A DNA stretch of 64,000 nt from DASZUK01 sp035547695 (GTDB lineage Bacteria; Actinomycetota; Acidimicrobiia; Acidimicrobiales; RAAP-2): the NCBI GenBank assembly GCA_035547695.1, contig DASZUK010000018.1:62001-126000 (forward strand). The letters are read 5' to 3'. The notes beneath the pieces were generated by a model. It did not search any database. It had not been told where the DNA came from and saw only the letters and a list, made by a program, of their open reading frames with translations. Every line of letters begins with the position of its first letter. The stretch's first letter is position 1. A program made the translations under genes and the position numbers. This document shows positions 51,361 through 61,759 of the stretch, in pieces.

Positions 51361-51397
51361 GGTCTCCCGGTCTTCCCCGTTCTTTCGACGTCGAGCC

Positions 51398-53320
<1,923 letters not shown>

Positions 53321-53431
53321 TTTGTGCCTTCACCCTCGAGTCCATGGGCGCGCCCTTTCGCAGTGCATCTGTCCGAGTGCGCACCGGGTCCCCGGACGGG
53401 CCGGGCTGTGCTACTCCGGTGCGGACAAGCC

Positions 53432-53437
53432 ATTCTA
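53432..53437 (-). promoter_or_regulatory. Possible -10 element of gyrBA
   Basis: TAGAAT on the minus strand, about 112 bp upstream of the gyrB start. A TTGCGT lies upstream at a 21-nt spacing, longer than ideal. Confidence 0.3.
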
Positions 53438-53498
53438 CCCGACGGCACCCTCTGCCGGACGCAACGGGACAGGGCCCGACCCACGTCCCGGGCCGTCC

Positions 53499-53978
53499 TC
53501 ACCCGCCCCCGACGGACCGCCTGACCGTGACCTGGAGGCGGTCCGGAACGGTCCCGGCCACCTCCCCGACCCGGGCCAGGAGGCCGCTGCCGAGGGCCCG
53601 GACCTGGGTGGCCCAGGCCGGCTGGTCCACCGCCACCACGAGGACCCCGCCGGAGAACCGCAGGGGCTGGACGTGGCGGGCCATGGCCGGCCCGACGATG
53701 TCGTCCCACCGTGCGAACACCGCCGACAGGGAGGCTGCGGTCGGTGCCGTCGGCGTCGGCGCGGCAGCCTCCGGGCCGGTGGCATCGGGACCGGACGACG
53801 GGCCCGGCGTTGGTCTCGATGGTGGGCCGGGCGGTGGTCCGGGCGGTGGCGACGGGGCGAGGCCGGACAGCACGCCGTCCAGTGACTCCCCGACCGGCCG
53901 GGGACCGCGGTCCGGGCCGGCCTGGCGGCGGCGTGGGCGGCGGTGGCCGGGTGGCCGTGTGCGGTCGCCGGCGGTCAC
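53499..53978 (-). CDS. DUF721/DciA-like replication protein
   Basis: A 159-residue protein whose GTG start overlaps the recF stop (GTGA). A Pro/Gly-rich N-terminus leads to the DUF721 domain: 'SLSAVFARWDDIVGPAMARH', 'PLRFSGGVLVVAVDQPAWAT', 'GTVPDRLQVTVRR'. DUF721 proteins related to DciA load or support the replicative helicase in bacteria lacking DnaC. The gene keeps its usual place between recF and gyrB in actinobacteria. Confidence 0.85.
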   Translation of the reverse strand: MTAGDRTRPPGHRRPRRRQAGPDRGPRPVGESLDGVLSGLAPSPPPGPPPGPPSRPTPGPSSGPDATGPEAAAPTPTAPTAASLSAVFARWDDIVGPAMARHVQPLRFSGGVLVVAVDQPAWATQVRALGSGLLARVGEVAGTVPDRLQVTVRRSVGGG

Positions 53979-55174
53979 CGGTCGTCCTCGACCGGGCCGG
54001 GGAGGGCCGGCGCCGGGGCCACACTGCCGGTGCTGGCACTGGCACTGGTGCCGGTGCGGTGGCCGGTGGTGCGGACGTCGACCACCGACGCCACCTCCAC
54101 CCCGCCGGGTAGGGGAACGGCGGTGGTCAGCAGGGCCTGGCCGGCGGGCAACTGCCGCACCAGCGCCCGGCTGCGGTCGGGGTCCAGCTCGGAGAACACG
54201 TCGTCGAGAAGCAGGATGGGCGCGGACCCGGACCGGTCGGTCACCAGCCGGTGGACCCCGAGGCGGAGGGCCAGGGCGACGCAGCGCTGCTCGCCCTGTG
54301 ACGCCTGCGTCCGGGCGTCCCGGCCGCCGAGCCCCAGGTCGAGGTCGTCGCGGTGCGGGCCGACGGTGGTGACCCCTCGCCGGAGGTCGTCCTGGCGGGC
54401 GGACCGCAGGGCCTCCCCCAGCGGTCCGGACCAGGAGCGCCGGTAGGCGATCCGTACGGCCGCGGCCGGGGCTCCCGCCGGACCGCCGGGGCCGGCGGAG
54501 GGGGACGGGACCCCGCCGCCGCCGGCCAGGGCGGCATAGGACCCGGCCACCAATGGCTGCAGCTCGGCCAGCAACTGCTCCCGGGCGGTGGCGACGGCCG
54601 ATCCGGCGGTGGCCAGCCGGTCGTCCCACACCTCCAGGGTCGTGCGGACCTCTGTGCTCAGCCGTCCCCCGGCCTGCCGCAGCAGGGCGGCCCGCTGCCG
54701 CAACACCCGGTCCACCTCGTCCAGGGTGGCCGCGGTGCGGTGGTCCAGCAGCCGGAGGGCGTCGTCGAGCAGGTCACGGCGGCGGGCCGGGCCGCCCTGG
54801 ACCACGGCCAGGTCCTCGGGAGAGAACACCGTCACCGGCACCGCGGCCGCGGTCTCCCGCCGGGTCCGGGCAAGCTGCCGGTTCACCTGGGTCCGTGACC
54901 GGCCGGGGGCCAGCTCGGCCTCGACCAGCAACGGGAGGCCGTCGTGGTCCAGGTCGGCCCGGAGGATGGCCCGGTCGGCGCCGGCCCGGATCATGGCCTC
55001 CCGGGCCGTCGTGCGGAACGACCGCTGGGTCCCGAGGTAGGCCACGGCCTCCAGGAACGACGTCTTGCCGGTGCCGTTCGGGCCGGTGATGACCGTGGTC
55101 CCGTCCGGGTCCGGCTCCAGCTCGGCGTCGGCGAAGATCCGGAAGTCGGTCAGCCGCAGTCGCCGCAGGCTCAC
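53975..55174 (-). CDS. recF: DNA replication and repair protein RecF
   Basis: A 399-residue SMC-like ATPase. Walker A 'ITGPNGTGKTSFLEAVAYLG', signature region 'QASQGEQRCVALALRLGVH', Walker B 'PILLLDDVFSELD'. It loads RecA at gaps with RecO/RecR. It starts at GTG 55174, 21 bp after dnaN. The C-terminal ~35 residues form a Ser/Ala/Thr-rich extension beyond the usual end. Confidence 0.95.
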   Translation of the reverse strand: MSLRRLRLTDFRIFADAELEPDPDGTTVITGPNGTGKTSFLEAVAYLGTQRSFRTTAREAMIRAGADRAILRADLDHDGLPLLVEAELAPGRSRTQVNRQLARTRRETAAAVPVTVFSPEDLAVVQGGPARRRDLLDDALRLLDHRTAATLDEVDRVLRQRAALLRQAGGRLSTEVRTTLEVWDDRLATAGSAVATAREQLLAELQPLVAGSYAALAGGGGVPSPSAGPGGPAGAPAAAVRIAYRRSWSGPLGEALRSARQDDLRRGVTTVGPHRDDLDLGLGGRDARTQASQGEQRCVALALRLGVHRLVTDRSGSAPILLLDDVFSELDPDRSRALVRQLPAGQALLTTAVPLPGGVEVASVVDVRTTGHRTGTSASASTGSVAPAPALPGPVEDDR

Positions 55175-55195
55175 GGGCGTGGGAACGGCCTCCGG

Positions 55196-56305
55196 TCAGG
55201 AGACCCGGACGGGCATCAGCAGGTACCGGAAGTCGTCGTGCTCGGCGCTGCGGACGGTGGCCGGACGGGACGGGTCGGCGGTCTCGATCACCACCTCGTC
55301 ACCCAGCGCCGCTTCGACCCCGTCGATCAGGTACGACGGGTTGAAGGCGATCACCAGGTCCTCGCCGGAGAAGTCGCCGTCGACGGTCTCGCTGGCATCC
55401 CCGACCTCCTGGGAGACCACCGTCAGGTCCACCCCACCGGGACGCATCGACAGCCGCACCGGGGTGGTGTTGTCCCGCACCAGCAACCGGACACGGCGCA
55501 GGGCGCTGACCAGGGTCTCCTTGCCCAGGTGGAGGCGGTTCGGGTACTGGTCCGGGATCAACTGCCGGTAGTCCGGGTACGAACCGTCCAGCAGCCGGGT
55601 GCTGATCCGCACCGGGCCGCGGGTGAACGTGATGTCGTGGGTACCGGTGGCCACCCCGACGTCCTTCGACTCCTCATCCCCGCCCGCGCCGGGCAGGCGC
55701 TGCAGCTCGGCCAGCGCCCGGGCCGGGACCAGGATGTCCTCCCCCGTCAACCCCGACGTCCCCGGCAGGTCCCGCAACGCCAGCCGGTACGAGTCGGTGG
55801 CCACCAACCGGATGGCCCCGTTCTCCGACGTGAGCAGCACCCCGGTGAGCAACGGCCGGGCGTCGTCGGTGGAGGCCGCCCGGACCACCTGCCGGAGGCC
55901 CTCCCCGAGCAGGTCGCCGGGGAGGGTGATGGTCGGCTCGGCGGGTGGGGTGATGGTCGGGTACTCGACCACCGGGAACGCCCGGAGGCCGAACCTCGAA
56001 CGCGCCGCCGAGATCTCCACCTTCTCGTCGGCGGCCTCCACGGTCACCGCGCCGGGCTCCAGCGACCGGACGATGTCGGCCGTCAGCCTCGCCGGGACGA
56101 CGCAGGCCCCGTCGTCCAGGCCGATCACCTCCTGCTCGACCCGGATGGTCAGGTCGAGGTCCGTCCCGGTGACGACCAACTGGTTCGCTTCCGACCGCAG
56201 GAGCAGCCCGGACAGCACCGCGGCGGAGGCGCCCCGGCCGCCGACGGCCCGTCCGGCGGTGGTCAGCACCTCCACCAGCGCGTCTCGCTCCGACCGGAAC
56301 TTCAC
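55196..56305 (-). CDS. dnaN: DNA polymerase III beta clamp
   Basis: A 369-residue sliding clamp. GTG 56305 gives the typical beginning 'KFRSERDALVEVLTTAGRAV'; an upstream in-frame ATG (56407) would add 34 unrelated residues reaching into the origin region. Three clamp domains are evident, with 'RPLLTGVLL', 'ATDSYRLALRDL', 'IPDQYPNRL' and C-terminal 'YLLMPVRVS'. It forms the ring that holds Pol III on DNA. Confidence 0.96.
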   Translation of the reverse strand: MKFRSERDALVEVLTTAGRAVGGRGASAAVLSGLLLRSEANQLVVTGTDLDLTIRVEQEVIGLDDGACVVPARLTADIVRSLEPGAVTVEAADEKVEISAARSRFGLRAFPVVEYPTITPPAEPTITLPGDLLGEGLRQVVRAASTDDARPLLTGVLLTSENGAIRLVATDSYRLALRDLPGTSGLTGEDILVPARALAELQRLPGAGGDEESKDVGVATGTHDITFTRGPVRISTRLLDGSYPDYRQLIPDQYPNRLHLGKETLVSALRRVRLLVRDNTTPVRLSMRPGGVDLTVVSQEVGDASETVDGDFSGEDLVIAFNPSYLIDGVEAALGDEVVIETADPSRPATVRSAEHDDFRYLLMPVRVS

Positions 56306-56590
56306 CGGGCTCGTCCTGTCATCGTTCTGCCTTTCCGGTCCTGGTGATGGTGGGATGAGTAATTGGTTGGTTAAGGGTAGTAAGGCCTGGGGATTGTGGA
56401 AGAACATCCATCATGCCTGGTGACAGGGGATACGTTCGTCCACCGGCCCAAGCCGGCCCGTGGACGGCGGGCCCGGGGGCGAGGCCCGGGCGGCGAGGGC
56501 TGGGGACGACCGCCCTGCCGGTCCCCAGGGTGGACGGCGGTCGTCCACAGGTTTCCGGCACGGACCCGGAGCCGTGGTCCACGGGCCGGT
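56306..56590. other. dnaN-dnaA intergenic region, candidate oriC
   Basis: This 285-bp gap is where actinobacterial chromosomes usually carry oriC. It has an AT-rich stretch at 56354-56385 (ATGAGTAATTGGTTGG...) and weak DnaA-box-like sites: TGTGGAAGA (56395, reverse), TCGTCCACC (about 56435) and TCGTCCACA (56541). The boxes are few and imperfect, so part of the origin may lie on the other side of dnaA, where better boxes occur. Confidence 0.55.
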
Positions 56591-58105
56591 TCATGCGCCG
56601 TTGCGGATCTGCAGGATGAGCTCGGTGACCTGTTCGTAGAGCTGCCGCCGCTCCTTCATCTGGGTGGTGATCTTGTCGACCGCGTGGATGACGGTGGTGT
56701 GGTCCCGGCCGCCGAACACCCGGGCGATGGCCGGGTAGCTGTAGTCCGTGAGGTTCCGGACCAGGTACATGGCGACCTGCCGGGCGGTGACCAGCGGCCG
56801 GGTACGGCTGGGCCCGCAGATGGCGTCGACGCTGAACCCGTAGGCGGCCGCGGTGGCGTCCAGGATCATCTGGGGCGTGATCCGCCGGGGCTCCCCCGCG
56901 GAGACGATGTCGGAGAGGACCCGTTCGGCCAGGTCCAACGAGATGGGCTCCCGGCTGAGGCTGGCGAAGGCGGTCACCCGGATCAGGGCGCCTTCGAGCT
57001 CCCGGATGTTGTTCTTCACGTGGGTGGCGATGAATTCCAGGACGTCGTCGGGGATGTCGTCGTGGTCGGCTTCGGCCTTGGACCGGAGGATGGCCAGCCG
57101 GGTCTCGAGGTCCGGCGGGTCCACCTCGGTGATGAGGCCCGACAGGAACCGGCTGCGGAGGCGGTCCTCCAGGGTCTCGATGGACTTCGGGGGACGGTCG
57201 GAGGTCAGGACGATCTGCTTCCCGGCCCCGTGCAGGTCGTTGTAGGTGTGGAAGAACTCCTCCTGGAGCCCCTCCTTGTTCTCCATGAACTGCACGTCGT
57301 CGATGAGCAGGACGTCGCACTCCCGGTACCGGCGCTTGAACGCGATGGTGGTGGACATGCGGAGGGAGTCCACGAAGTCGTTCATGAACGTCTCGGTGGT
57401 GACGTACAGCACGGTCCGGGACGGGAAGTTCTCCTGCACGTAGTTCCCGATGGCGTGCAGCAGGTGGGTCTTGCCCAGGCCGGAGTCGCCGTAGATGAAC
57501 AGCGGGTTGTACGACCGGCCCGGCGTCTCCGCCACCGCCTGGGCGGCGGCGTGGGCCAGCCGGTTGGACGACGCCGTCACGTAGGTGTCGAAGGTGAACC
57601 GTGCGTCGAGGCTGACCGTGGCGGTGTCCCGGCCCCCCCCGGCCCCGGCGCGCTTCGTCCCGGTGGTTGCCGGCCCAGCAGACGCCGGCCCAGCAGACAC
57701 CGGGCCAGTGATCGTCGGCACCGCGGTACCCGGCCCGGTGGCCACCGCCGGAACGGTACCCGGCCCGCCGTTTCCGCTGGGTCCCGGAACTGCGTCGAAC
57801 CCGGCGGCCCGGTCGGCGATCTGCAGGTCGACCTGGACCGGTGCGCCGGCCATGACGGCCAGGGTCTCTTCGATCAGTGGGAGGAACCGGCTCTGTACCC
57901 GGTCCCGGACCACCAGGTTGGGTACCCCCAGGACGAGGCGGCCGTCCCCGAAGGACACCGGTTCGATGCCGGACAGCCACATCTGCCACGTGGTTTCCGA
58001 CACCTGTTCACGCAAGGACGCCGTACACCGCGTCCACAGCCCGCTGGTTTCGTCCACCTGCTCCTCCGCGCGCCCATGCCGTTGGTCATCCACAGCGTGG
58101 TCCAC
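56591..58105 (-). CDS. dnaA: Chromosomal replication initiator DnaA
   Basis: A 504-residue initiator. Domain I (~25-90: LREQVSETTWQMWLSGIEPV), a Gly/Pro/Thr-rich linker including 15-bp repeats (57672-57716), AAA+ domain with Walker A 'YGDSGLGKTHLLHAIGN' and Walker B 'DVLLIDDVQFMENK', and domain IV signature 'VFGGRDHTTVIHAVDKI'. It melts oriC and controls its own gene; three DnaA-box-like sites overlap or adjoin its start. GTG 58105 is used, with GTG 58093 as an in-frame alternative. Confidence 0.97.
   Translation of the reverse strand: MDHAVDDQRHGRAEEQVDETSGLWTRCTASLREQVSETTWQMWLSGIEPVSFGDGRLVLGVPNLVVRDRVQSRFLPLIEETLAVMAGAPVQVDLQIADRAAGFDAVPGPSGNGGPGTVPAVATGPGTAVPTITGPVSAGPASAGPATTGTKRAGAGGGRDTATVSLDARFTFDTYVTASSNRLAHAAAQAVAETPGRSYNPLFIYGDSGLGKTHLLHAIGNYVQENFPSRTVLYVTTETFMNDFVDSLRMSTTIAFKRRYRECDVLLIDDVQFMENKEGLQEEFFHTYNDLHGAGKQIVLTSDRPPKSIETLEDRLRSRFLSGLITEVDPPDLETRLAILRSKAEADHDDIPDDVLEFIATHVKNNIRELEGALIRVTAFASLSREPISLDLAERVLSDIVSAGEPRRITPQMILDATAAAYGFSVDAICGPSRTRPLVTARQVAMYLVRNLTDYSYPAIARVFGGRDHTTVIHAVDKITTQMKERRQLYEQVTELILQIRNGA
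57672..57716 (-). repeat. 15-bp tandem repeats in the DnaA linker
   Basis: GGCCCAGCAGACGCC, GGCCCAGCAGACACC and a diverged GGGCCAGTGATCGTC lie in tandem (plus strand), giving SAGPA-type pentapeptides in linker domain II. Confidence 0.85.
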
Positions 58106-58117
58106 AGGTGTGGAACA
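58086..58117. promoter_or_regulatory. Three DnaA-box-like sites at the dnaA start
   Basis: TCATCCACA (58086-58094), TGGTCCACA (58098-58106) and TGTGGAACA (58109-58117, reverse strand) each differ from TTNTCCACA by one base. They cover the dnaA start codon, so they could mediate DnaA autoregulation or belong to the origin. Confidence 0.5.
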
Positions 58118-58162
58118 TGCGCATGGGTGTGGTCGGTCGAACGTACACCGTGCCGGGCCGGA

Positions 58163-58190
58163 CGACTAGTGGCAATCTGCCGACTAGTGG
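58163..58190. repeat. Direct repeats CGACTAGTGG upstream of rpmH
   Basis: CGACTAGTGG occurs at 58163-58172 and 58181-58190, 18 bp apart centre to centre. They lie between dnaA and rpmH, close to a candidate rpmH -10 (TAGCAT, 58208-58213). The spacing is a little under two helical turns, so a dimeric or tandem-binding regulator could use them. Confidence 0.5.
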
Positions 58191-58335
58191 TCGCCGCCGA
58201 TCTGGCCTAGCATCTGGGGACGCCATCGCGGCCCGGCCCGTGCTGGGTGGGCCACGGGATGGCTCCCACCTGCGATGGCACCTCGGACCGACCTGGGCTG
58301 GTCGGACCGGGCGGAACCGCGAAAGGCTGGCCTAC

Positions 58336-58470
58336 GTGAAGCGAACCTACCAACCCAATACGCGCAAGCGGGCGAAGACGCACGGCTTTCGCCAGCGCAT
58401 GTCGACGCGGGCCGGCCGGGCGATCCTGAAGGCCAGGCGGCTCAAGGGGCGCCACCGGCTGACCGTCTGA
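58336..58470 (+). CDS. rpmH: 50S ribosomal protein L34
   Basis: A 44-residue protein from GTG 58336: KRTYQPNTRKRAKTHGFRQR, then 'MSTRAGRAILKARRLKGRHR'. The sequence is nearly the canonical L34, which sits at the base of the 50S subunit. It is first in the rpmH-rnpA-yidD-yidC-jag-rsmG cluster, divergent from dnaA. Confidence 0.97.
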   Translation: MKRTYQPNTRKRAKTHGFRQRMSTRAGRAILKARRLKGRHRLTV

Positions 58471-58486
58471 ACCGGCGGTGGTGACC

Positions 58487-58957
58487 ATGACCCGGCCGGC
58501 AGTGGGACGAATTCGTGAACGCTCGACGTTCCGGGCCCTGTCGCGGCCGGTCGGCCGGGCCGGCCGGGGACCGGTCCGGGCGTCGTTCGTCCCGCCGGCC
58601 GACGGTCGACCGGCGACGTTTCCCCAGGTCGGGTACGCCATCAGCCGACAGCACGGCTCGGCGGTGGTCCGGAACCGGCTGCGCCGACGCCTGCGGGCGG
58701 CGGTCCGGCAGGCCGCCCCGGTCACCCCGGCCGGGAGCTACCTGCTGCGGCCGGTGCCCGGCACGGCTGAGCTGGGATTTCCCGAGCTGACCCGGGCTGT
58801 CGAGCAGGCACTGCTGGCCGCCGCGTCGGCCGCCGGTGTCCCGCCGGTCGTCGCCATTTCGGGTGAGGCCGCCCCGGTCACCCCTGCCGGGCCGGGTGAG
58901 GCCACTTCGGGCGGCGCGGCCGGCCCGGACGGTCCCGTGACGGGGAGCCAGCGGTGA
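58487..58957 (+). CDS. rnpA: Ribonuclease P protein component
   Basis: A 156-residue protein from ATG 58487 (GTG 58478 is also possible). The RNase P protein motif is 'VGYAISRQHGSAVVRNRLRR', with 'RERSTFRALSRPVGRAGRGP' before it. It binds RNase P RNA to mature tRNA 5' ends. The C-terminus carries a ~45-residue Ala/Gly/Pro tail not found in most relatives. The stop overlaps the yidD start. Confidence 0.92.
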   Translation: MTRPAVGRIRERSTFRALSRPVGRAGRGPVRASFVPPADGRPATFPQVGYAISRQHGSAVVRNRLRRRLRAAVRQAAPVTPAGSYLLRPVPGTAELGFPELTRAVEQALLAAASAAGVPPVVAISGEAAPVTPAGPGEATSGGAAGPDGPVTGSQR

Positions 58958-59262
58958 CCCGGCCGGCGACCAGCCAGCCAGCTCCCGACCAGGCCGCCGC
59001 CGGTGGCGGTCGGGCCCAGCGGGCGGTCGTGGCCGTCATCCGGGCGTACCAGGGGGCACGGACCGGCAGCGTGTCGCCCTGCCGGTTCTATCCCAGTTGC
59101 TCGTCCTACGCGGCGGAGGCCGTCGAGGTCCACGGGGCCTGGCGCGGTGGCCTGCTGGCCCTCCGGCGGATCTCCCGGTGCCACCCGTTCGGTGGCCACG
59201 GCATCGACCTGGTGCCCCTACCGGTCCGTAGCGACCGCCGGCGTCCGGGTGGCCGCCGATGA
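58954..59262 (+). CDS. yidD: Membrane protein insertion factor YidD
   Basis: A 102-residue protein with a GTG start overlapping the rnpA stop. It has the YidD signature: 'AVIRAYQGARTGSVSPCRFY', 'PSCSSYAAEAVEVHG', 'GLLALRRISRCHPFGGHGID', with the conserved cysteines. It assists YidC in inserting inner-membrane proteins. It overlaps yidC (ATGA). Confidence 0.95.
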   Translation: MTRPATSQPAPDQAAAGGGRAQRAVVAVIRAYQGARTGSVSPCRFYPSCSSYAAEAVEVHGAWRGGLLALRRISRCHPFGGHGIDLVPLPVRSDRRRPGGRR

Positions 59263-60554
59263 CGCACCTGGCCTTCTCGGCCGTGACCGTCCTGGCGGAG
59301 AATTCCCTGTTCAAGCTGGTCGGGGAGATCTTCCACCCGTTGTTCGTGCTGGTCGGCACGGTCCTGGCGTTCATCTACGGGCTGATCCCCAACTACGCCG
59401 TCGCCATCATCCTGCTGACCATCCTCATCATGGCGCTGCTGACCCCGCTGACGGTGAAGAGCACCAAGTCGATGGTGGCGATGCAGGCCCTGCAGCCGGA
59501 GCTGCAGAAGCTCCGGCAGAAGTACAAGGGCGCGGAGAACCGGGAGCAGCTCAACCAGGAGATGATGCGGCTCTACAAGGAGCACGGGGTCAGCCCCACC
59601 GGTGGCTGCCTGCCCATGTTCCTGCAGATGCCGGCCCTGATCGTCCTCTACGACACGATCAGGGGGCTGACCAACACCGTCAAGAAGAGCACAGCGTTCC
59701 CCACAACAGCGGTCCTCCCGATCAAGGACGCGGTCGCCGCCACCGGCCGGACGGCGGCGCAACTGTCGGGGAGGGGTGCGGGGAACGGCCTGGTCTACGT
59801 CGGGGCCCACCACACCGCGACAGCGCACCTGGCCGCACTGAAGTGCCAGGAGGCCGTGTGCGCCGTCCCGCGGTACATCCCTTCGGACTCCAAGATGTTC
59901 CAGCACCTGGTGGCGACGCCGGGGGTCATGAAGTCGTTCGGGCTGAACCTGGCGTCGAAGCCGCTGACACACCGTGCGGAGTGGTACGACTACATCCCCT
60001 ACTTCGTCCTGGTGGCCATCGCGGTCGGGCTGCAGTACTTCCAGATGAGCCAGATGACGAAGCGGAACCGCAACAACGCGGCGCAGATCCCTTCGCAGAT
60101 GCAGACCATGCAGAAGGTGATGCCGCTCATCTTTGCGTACATCTACTTCCTGGTCCCCGCAGGTGTGGTCATCTACATGATCGTGTCGTCGGCCATCCGG
60201 ATCGGGACCCAGGACGTCATCTTCCGCTACGGCCTGGTGCAACGCCCCGGGGAACGACAGATCGGGGGCGGCGCGAAGAGATCGGGGGCGGTGCTGAAGA
60301 AACCGGGGACGGGCCCGCCGTCGGGCCCGGCGGCCATCGGTCCGGGTGACGGCGGGGAGAAGAAGGGCCCCGGTGGACCGGCGAAGAAGCCGGCCCCGAA
60401 GGCCGGTGGAGGCACGACGGGCTCCGGCGGCCGGGCGGCCGCCAACGGGAAGCCCGCCGGCGTGGTGAACGGCGCTCGTGGTAATACCGATGGTACTACT
60501 ACGGCAAAGCCGCACCCCAGGTCGAAGTCGAAGAGAACGAGAAAGGCTCGTTGA
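59259..60554 (+). CDS. yidC: Membrane protein insertase YidC
   Basis: A 431-residue insertase. The core is visible as 'YAVAIILLTILIMALLTPLT', 'ALQPELQKLRQKYKGAENRE', 'HGVSPTGGCLPMFLQMPALI' and the last helices 'VMPLIFAYIYFLVPAGVVIY'. The helix 2-3 periplasmic loop is about 110 residues. The C-terminal ~100 residues are a basic Gly/Lys/Pro-rich tail (ending RSKSKRTRKAR), which in some bacteria contacts the ribosome. Confidence 0.95.
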   Translation: MTHLAFSAVTVLAENSLFKLVGEIFHPLFVLVGTVLAFIYGLIPNYAVAIILLTILIMALLTPLTVKSTKSMVAMQALQPELQKLRQKYKGAENREQLNQEMMRLYKEHGVSPTGGCLPMFLQMPALIVLYDTIRGLTNTVKKSTAFPTTAVLPIKDAVAATGRTAAQLSGRGAGNGLVYVGAHHTATAHLAALKCQEAVCAVPRYIPSDSKMFQHLVATPGVMKSFGLNLASKPLTHRAEWYDYIPYFVLVAIAVGLQYFQMSQMTKRNRNNAAQIPSQMQTMQKVMPLIFAYIYFLVPAGVVIYMIVSSAIRIGTQDVIFRYGLVQRPGERQIGGGAKRSGAVLKKPGTGPPSGPAAIGPGDGGEKKGPGGPAKKPAPKAGGGTTGSGGRAAANGKPAGVVNGARGNTDGTTTAKPHPRSKSKRTRKAR

Positions 60555-60557
60555 CGC

Positions 60558-61706
60558 GTGGAGTGGGTCGAGGTCACTGGAAAGTCGGTCGACGAAGCCA
60601 AGGAAGCAGCCCTCGAGCAATTGGGGGTGGCCGAGCGTGATGCGGAGCTGATCGTGGTGGCCGAGCCCAAGACCGGCCTCTTCGGTCGGGTCCGGGGGGA
60701 GGCACGGGTACGGGCCCGGGTCCAGCCGGTCGGTCCCCGACCGAAGCGGACCCGCCGGTCCCGGGACCGGGGCGGCCGGCCGGATGAAGGGTCGGGGGGC
60801 GCCCGGGGTGGCCGCGGTGCCGACGGGGGCCGCGGTGCCGCCGGAGGTCGTGGCGGCCGTCAGGACGGCCGGGGAAGCGGCGAGAACGGCAGCGGCCGTC
60901 ACCGGTCCGCTGCTGCGACCGGCCCGGGTGACGACGACGGAGCTGGCCACGGCACGGCCCCGCAGGGCCCGTCGGACGCAGCCGGCCAACCGCCGGACGG
61001 CGGCCCGCGTGTTGCGGGCCAGCGCGCAGGGGGCCAGAGCGCCGGCACCAGCCGGTCCGCCCGGCGCCGGCGCAGCCGTGCCGCCGCCAAGATGGCCGGC
61101 GGTGCCGGTGGCGGTGCCGGTGGCGGCGGCAACGGTGGGTCCGGCCAGGACAATGGGTCCGGCCAGAACGGAACCCGGGAGGGCGCGACCGGCCGCCCGA
61201 CGAGCTCGGTGACGAAGGAGGAGGCCGACATGGCTGAAGGTATGACCCTCGAGGAGCAGGCAGAGGTGGCCAGGGGGTTCCTGCAGGGCCTGCTGGCCAG
61301 CTACGGGCTGGACGCCGCGGTGGAGACCCGGGTGCTCGACGACGACACCGTCGAGATCGCTGCCACCGGTGACGGGCTGGGCATCCTGGTGGGCCCCAAG
61401 GGGGCGACCCTGTCGGCCCTCCAGGACGTCACTCGCACGGTGGTCCAGCGCCAGTTCCCCAGCAAGACGGACCGAATCCTGGTCGACGTGGCCGGTTACC
61501 GAGAGAAGCGGGCGGCGGCCCTCCGCCGGTTCAGCGAGCAGGTGGCGGCCGAGGTCGTGGAGACCGGCAGCGAGCGGGCGCTGGAGCCGATGTCGCCTGC
61601 CGACCGGAAGGTCGTGCACGACTCGTTGAAGGACAACGCCGGGGTCGTCACCCGTTCCGAGGGGGAGGACCCGTCCCGCTACATCGTCATCGCCCCGGCC
61701 GGCTGA
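60558..61706 (+). CDS. jag: Jag/KhpB-like RNA-binding protein
   Basis: A 382-residue protein from GTG 60558. Jag N domain (VEVTGKSVDEAKEAALEQLG, PKTGLFGRVRGEARV), a ~150-residue Gly/Arg/Gln-rich disordered linker, then KH (DDTVEIAATGDGLGILVGPK, GATLSALQDVTRTVVQRQ) and R3H (KRAAALRRFSEQVAAEVVET, MSPADRKVVHDSL) domains. It binds RNA and in Gram-positives affects cell-wall and division genes. The linker is much longer than in most homologs. Confidence 0.93.
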   Translation: MEWVEVTGKSVDEAKEAALEQLGVAERDAELIVVAEPKTGLFGRVRGEARVRARVQPVGPRPKRTRRSRDRGGRPDEGSGGARGGRGADGGRGAAGGRGGRQDGRGSGENGSGRHRSAAATGPGDDDGAGHGTAPQGPSDAAGQPPDGGPRVAGQRAGGQSAGTSRSARRRRSRAAAKMAGGAGGGAGGGGNGGSGQDNGSGQNGTREGATGRPTSSVTKEEADMAEGMTLEEQAEVARGFLQGLLASYGLDAAVETRVLDDDTVEIAATGDGLGILVGPKGATLSALQDVTRTVVQRQFPSKTDRILVDVAGYREKRAAALRRFSEQVAAEVVETGSERALEPMSPADRKVVHDSLKDNAGVVTRSEGEDPSRYIVIAPAG

Positions 61707-61759
61707 CGACCGGGCCGGGCCGTGGCTGACGCGGCCGGCCGCGGGTAGCGACGGCCGCC

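Noticed and set aside
56306..56407. dnaN starting at ATG 56407
   Set aside because: The extra 34 residues are not clamp-like and the GTG at 56305 gives the normal DnaN N-terminus.
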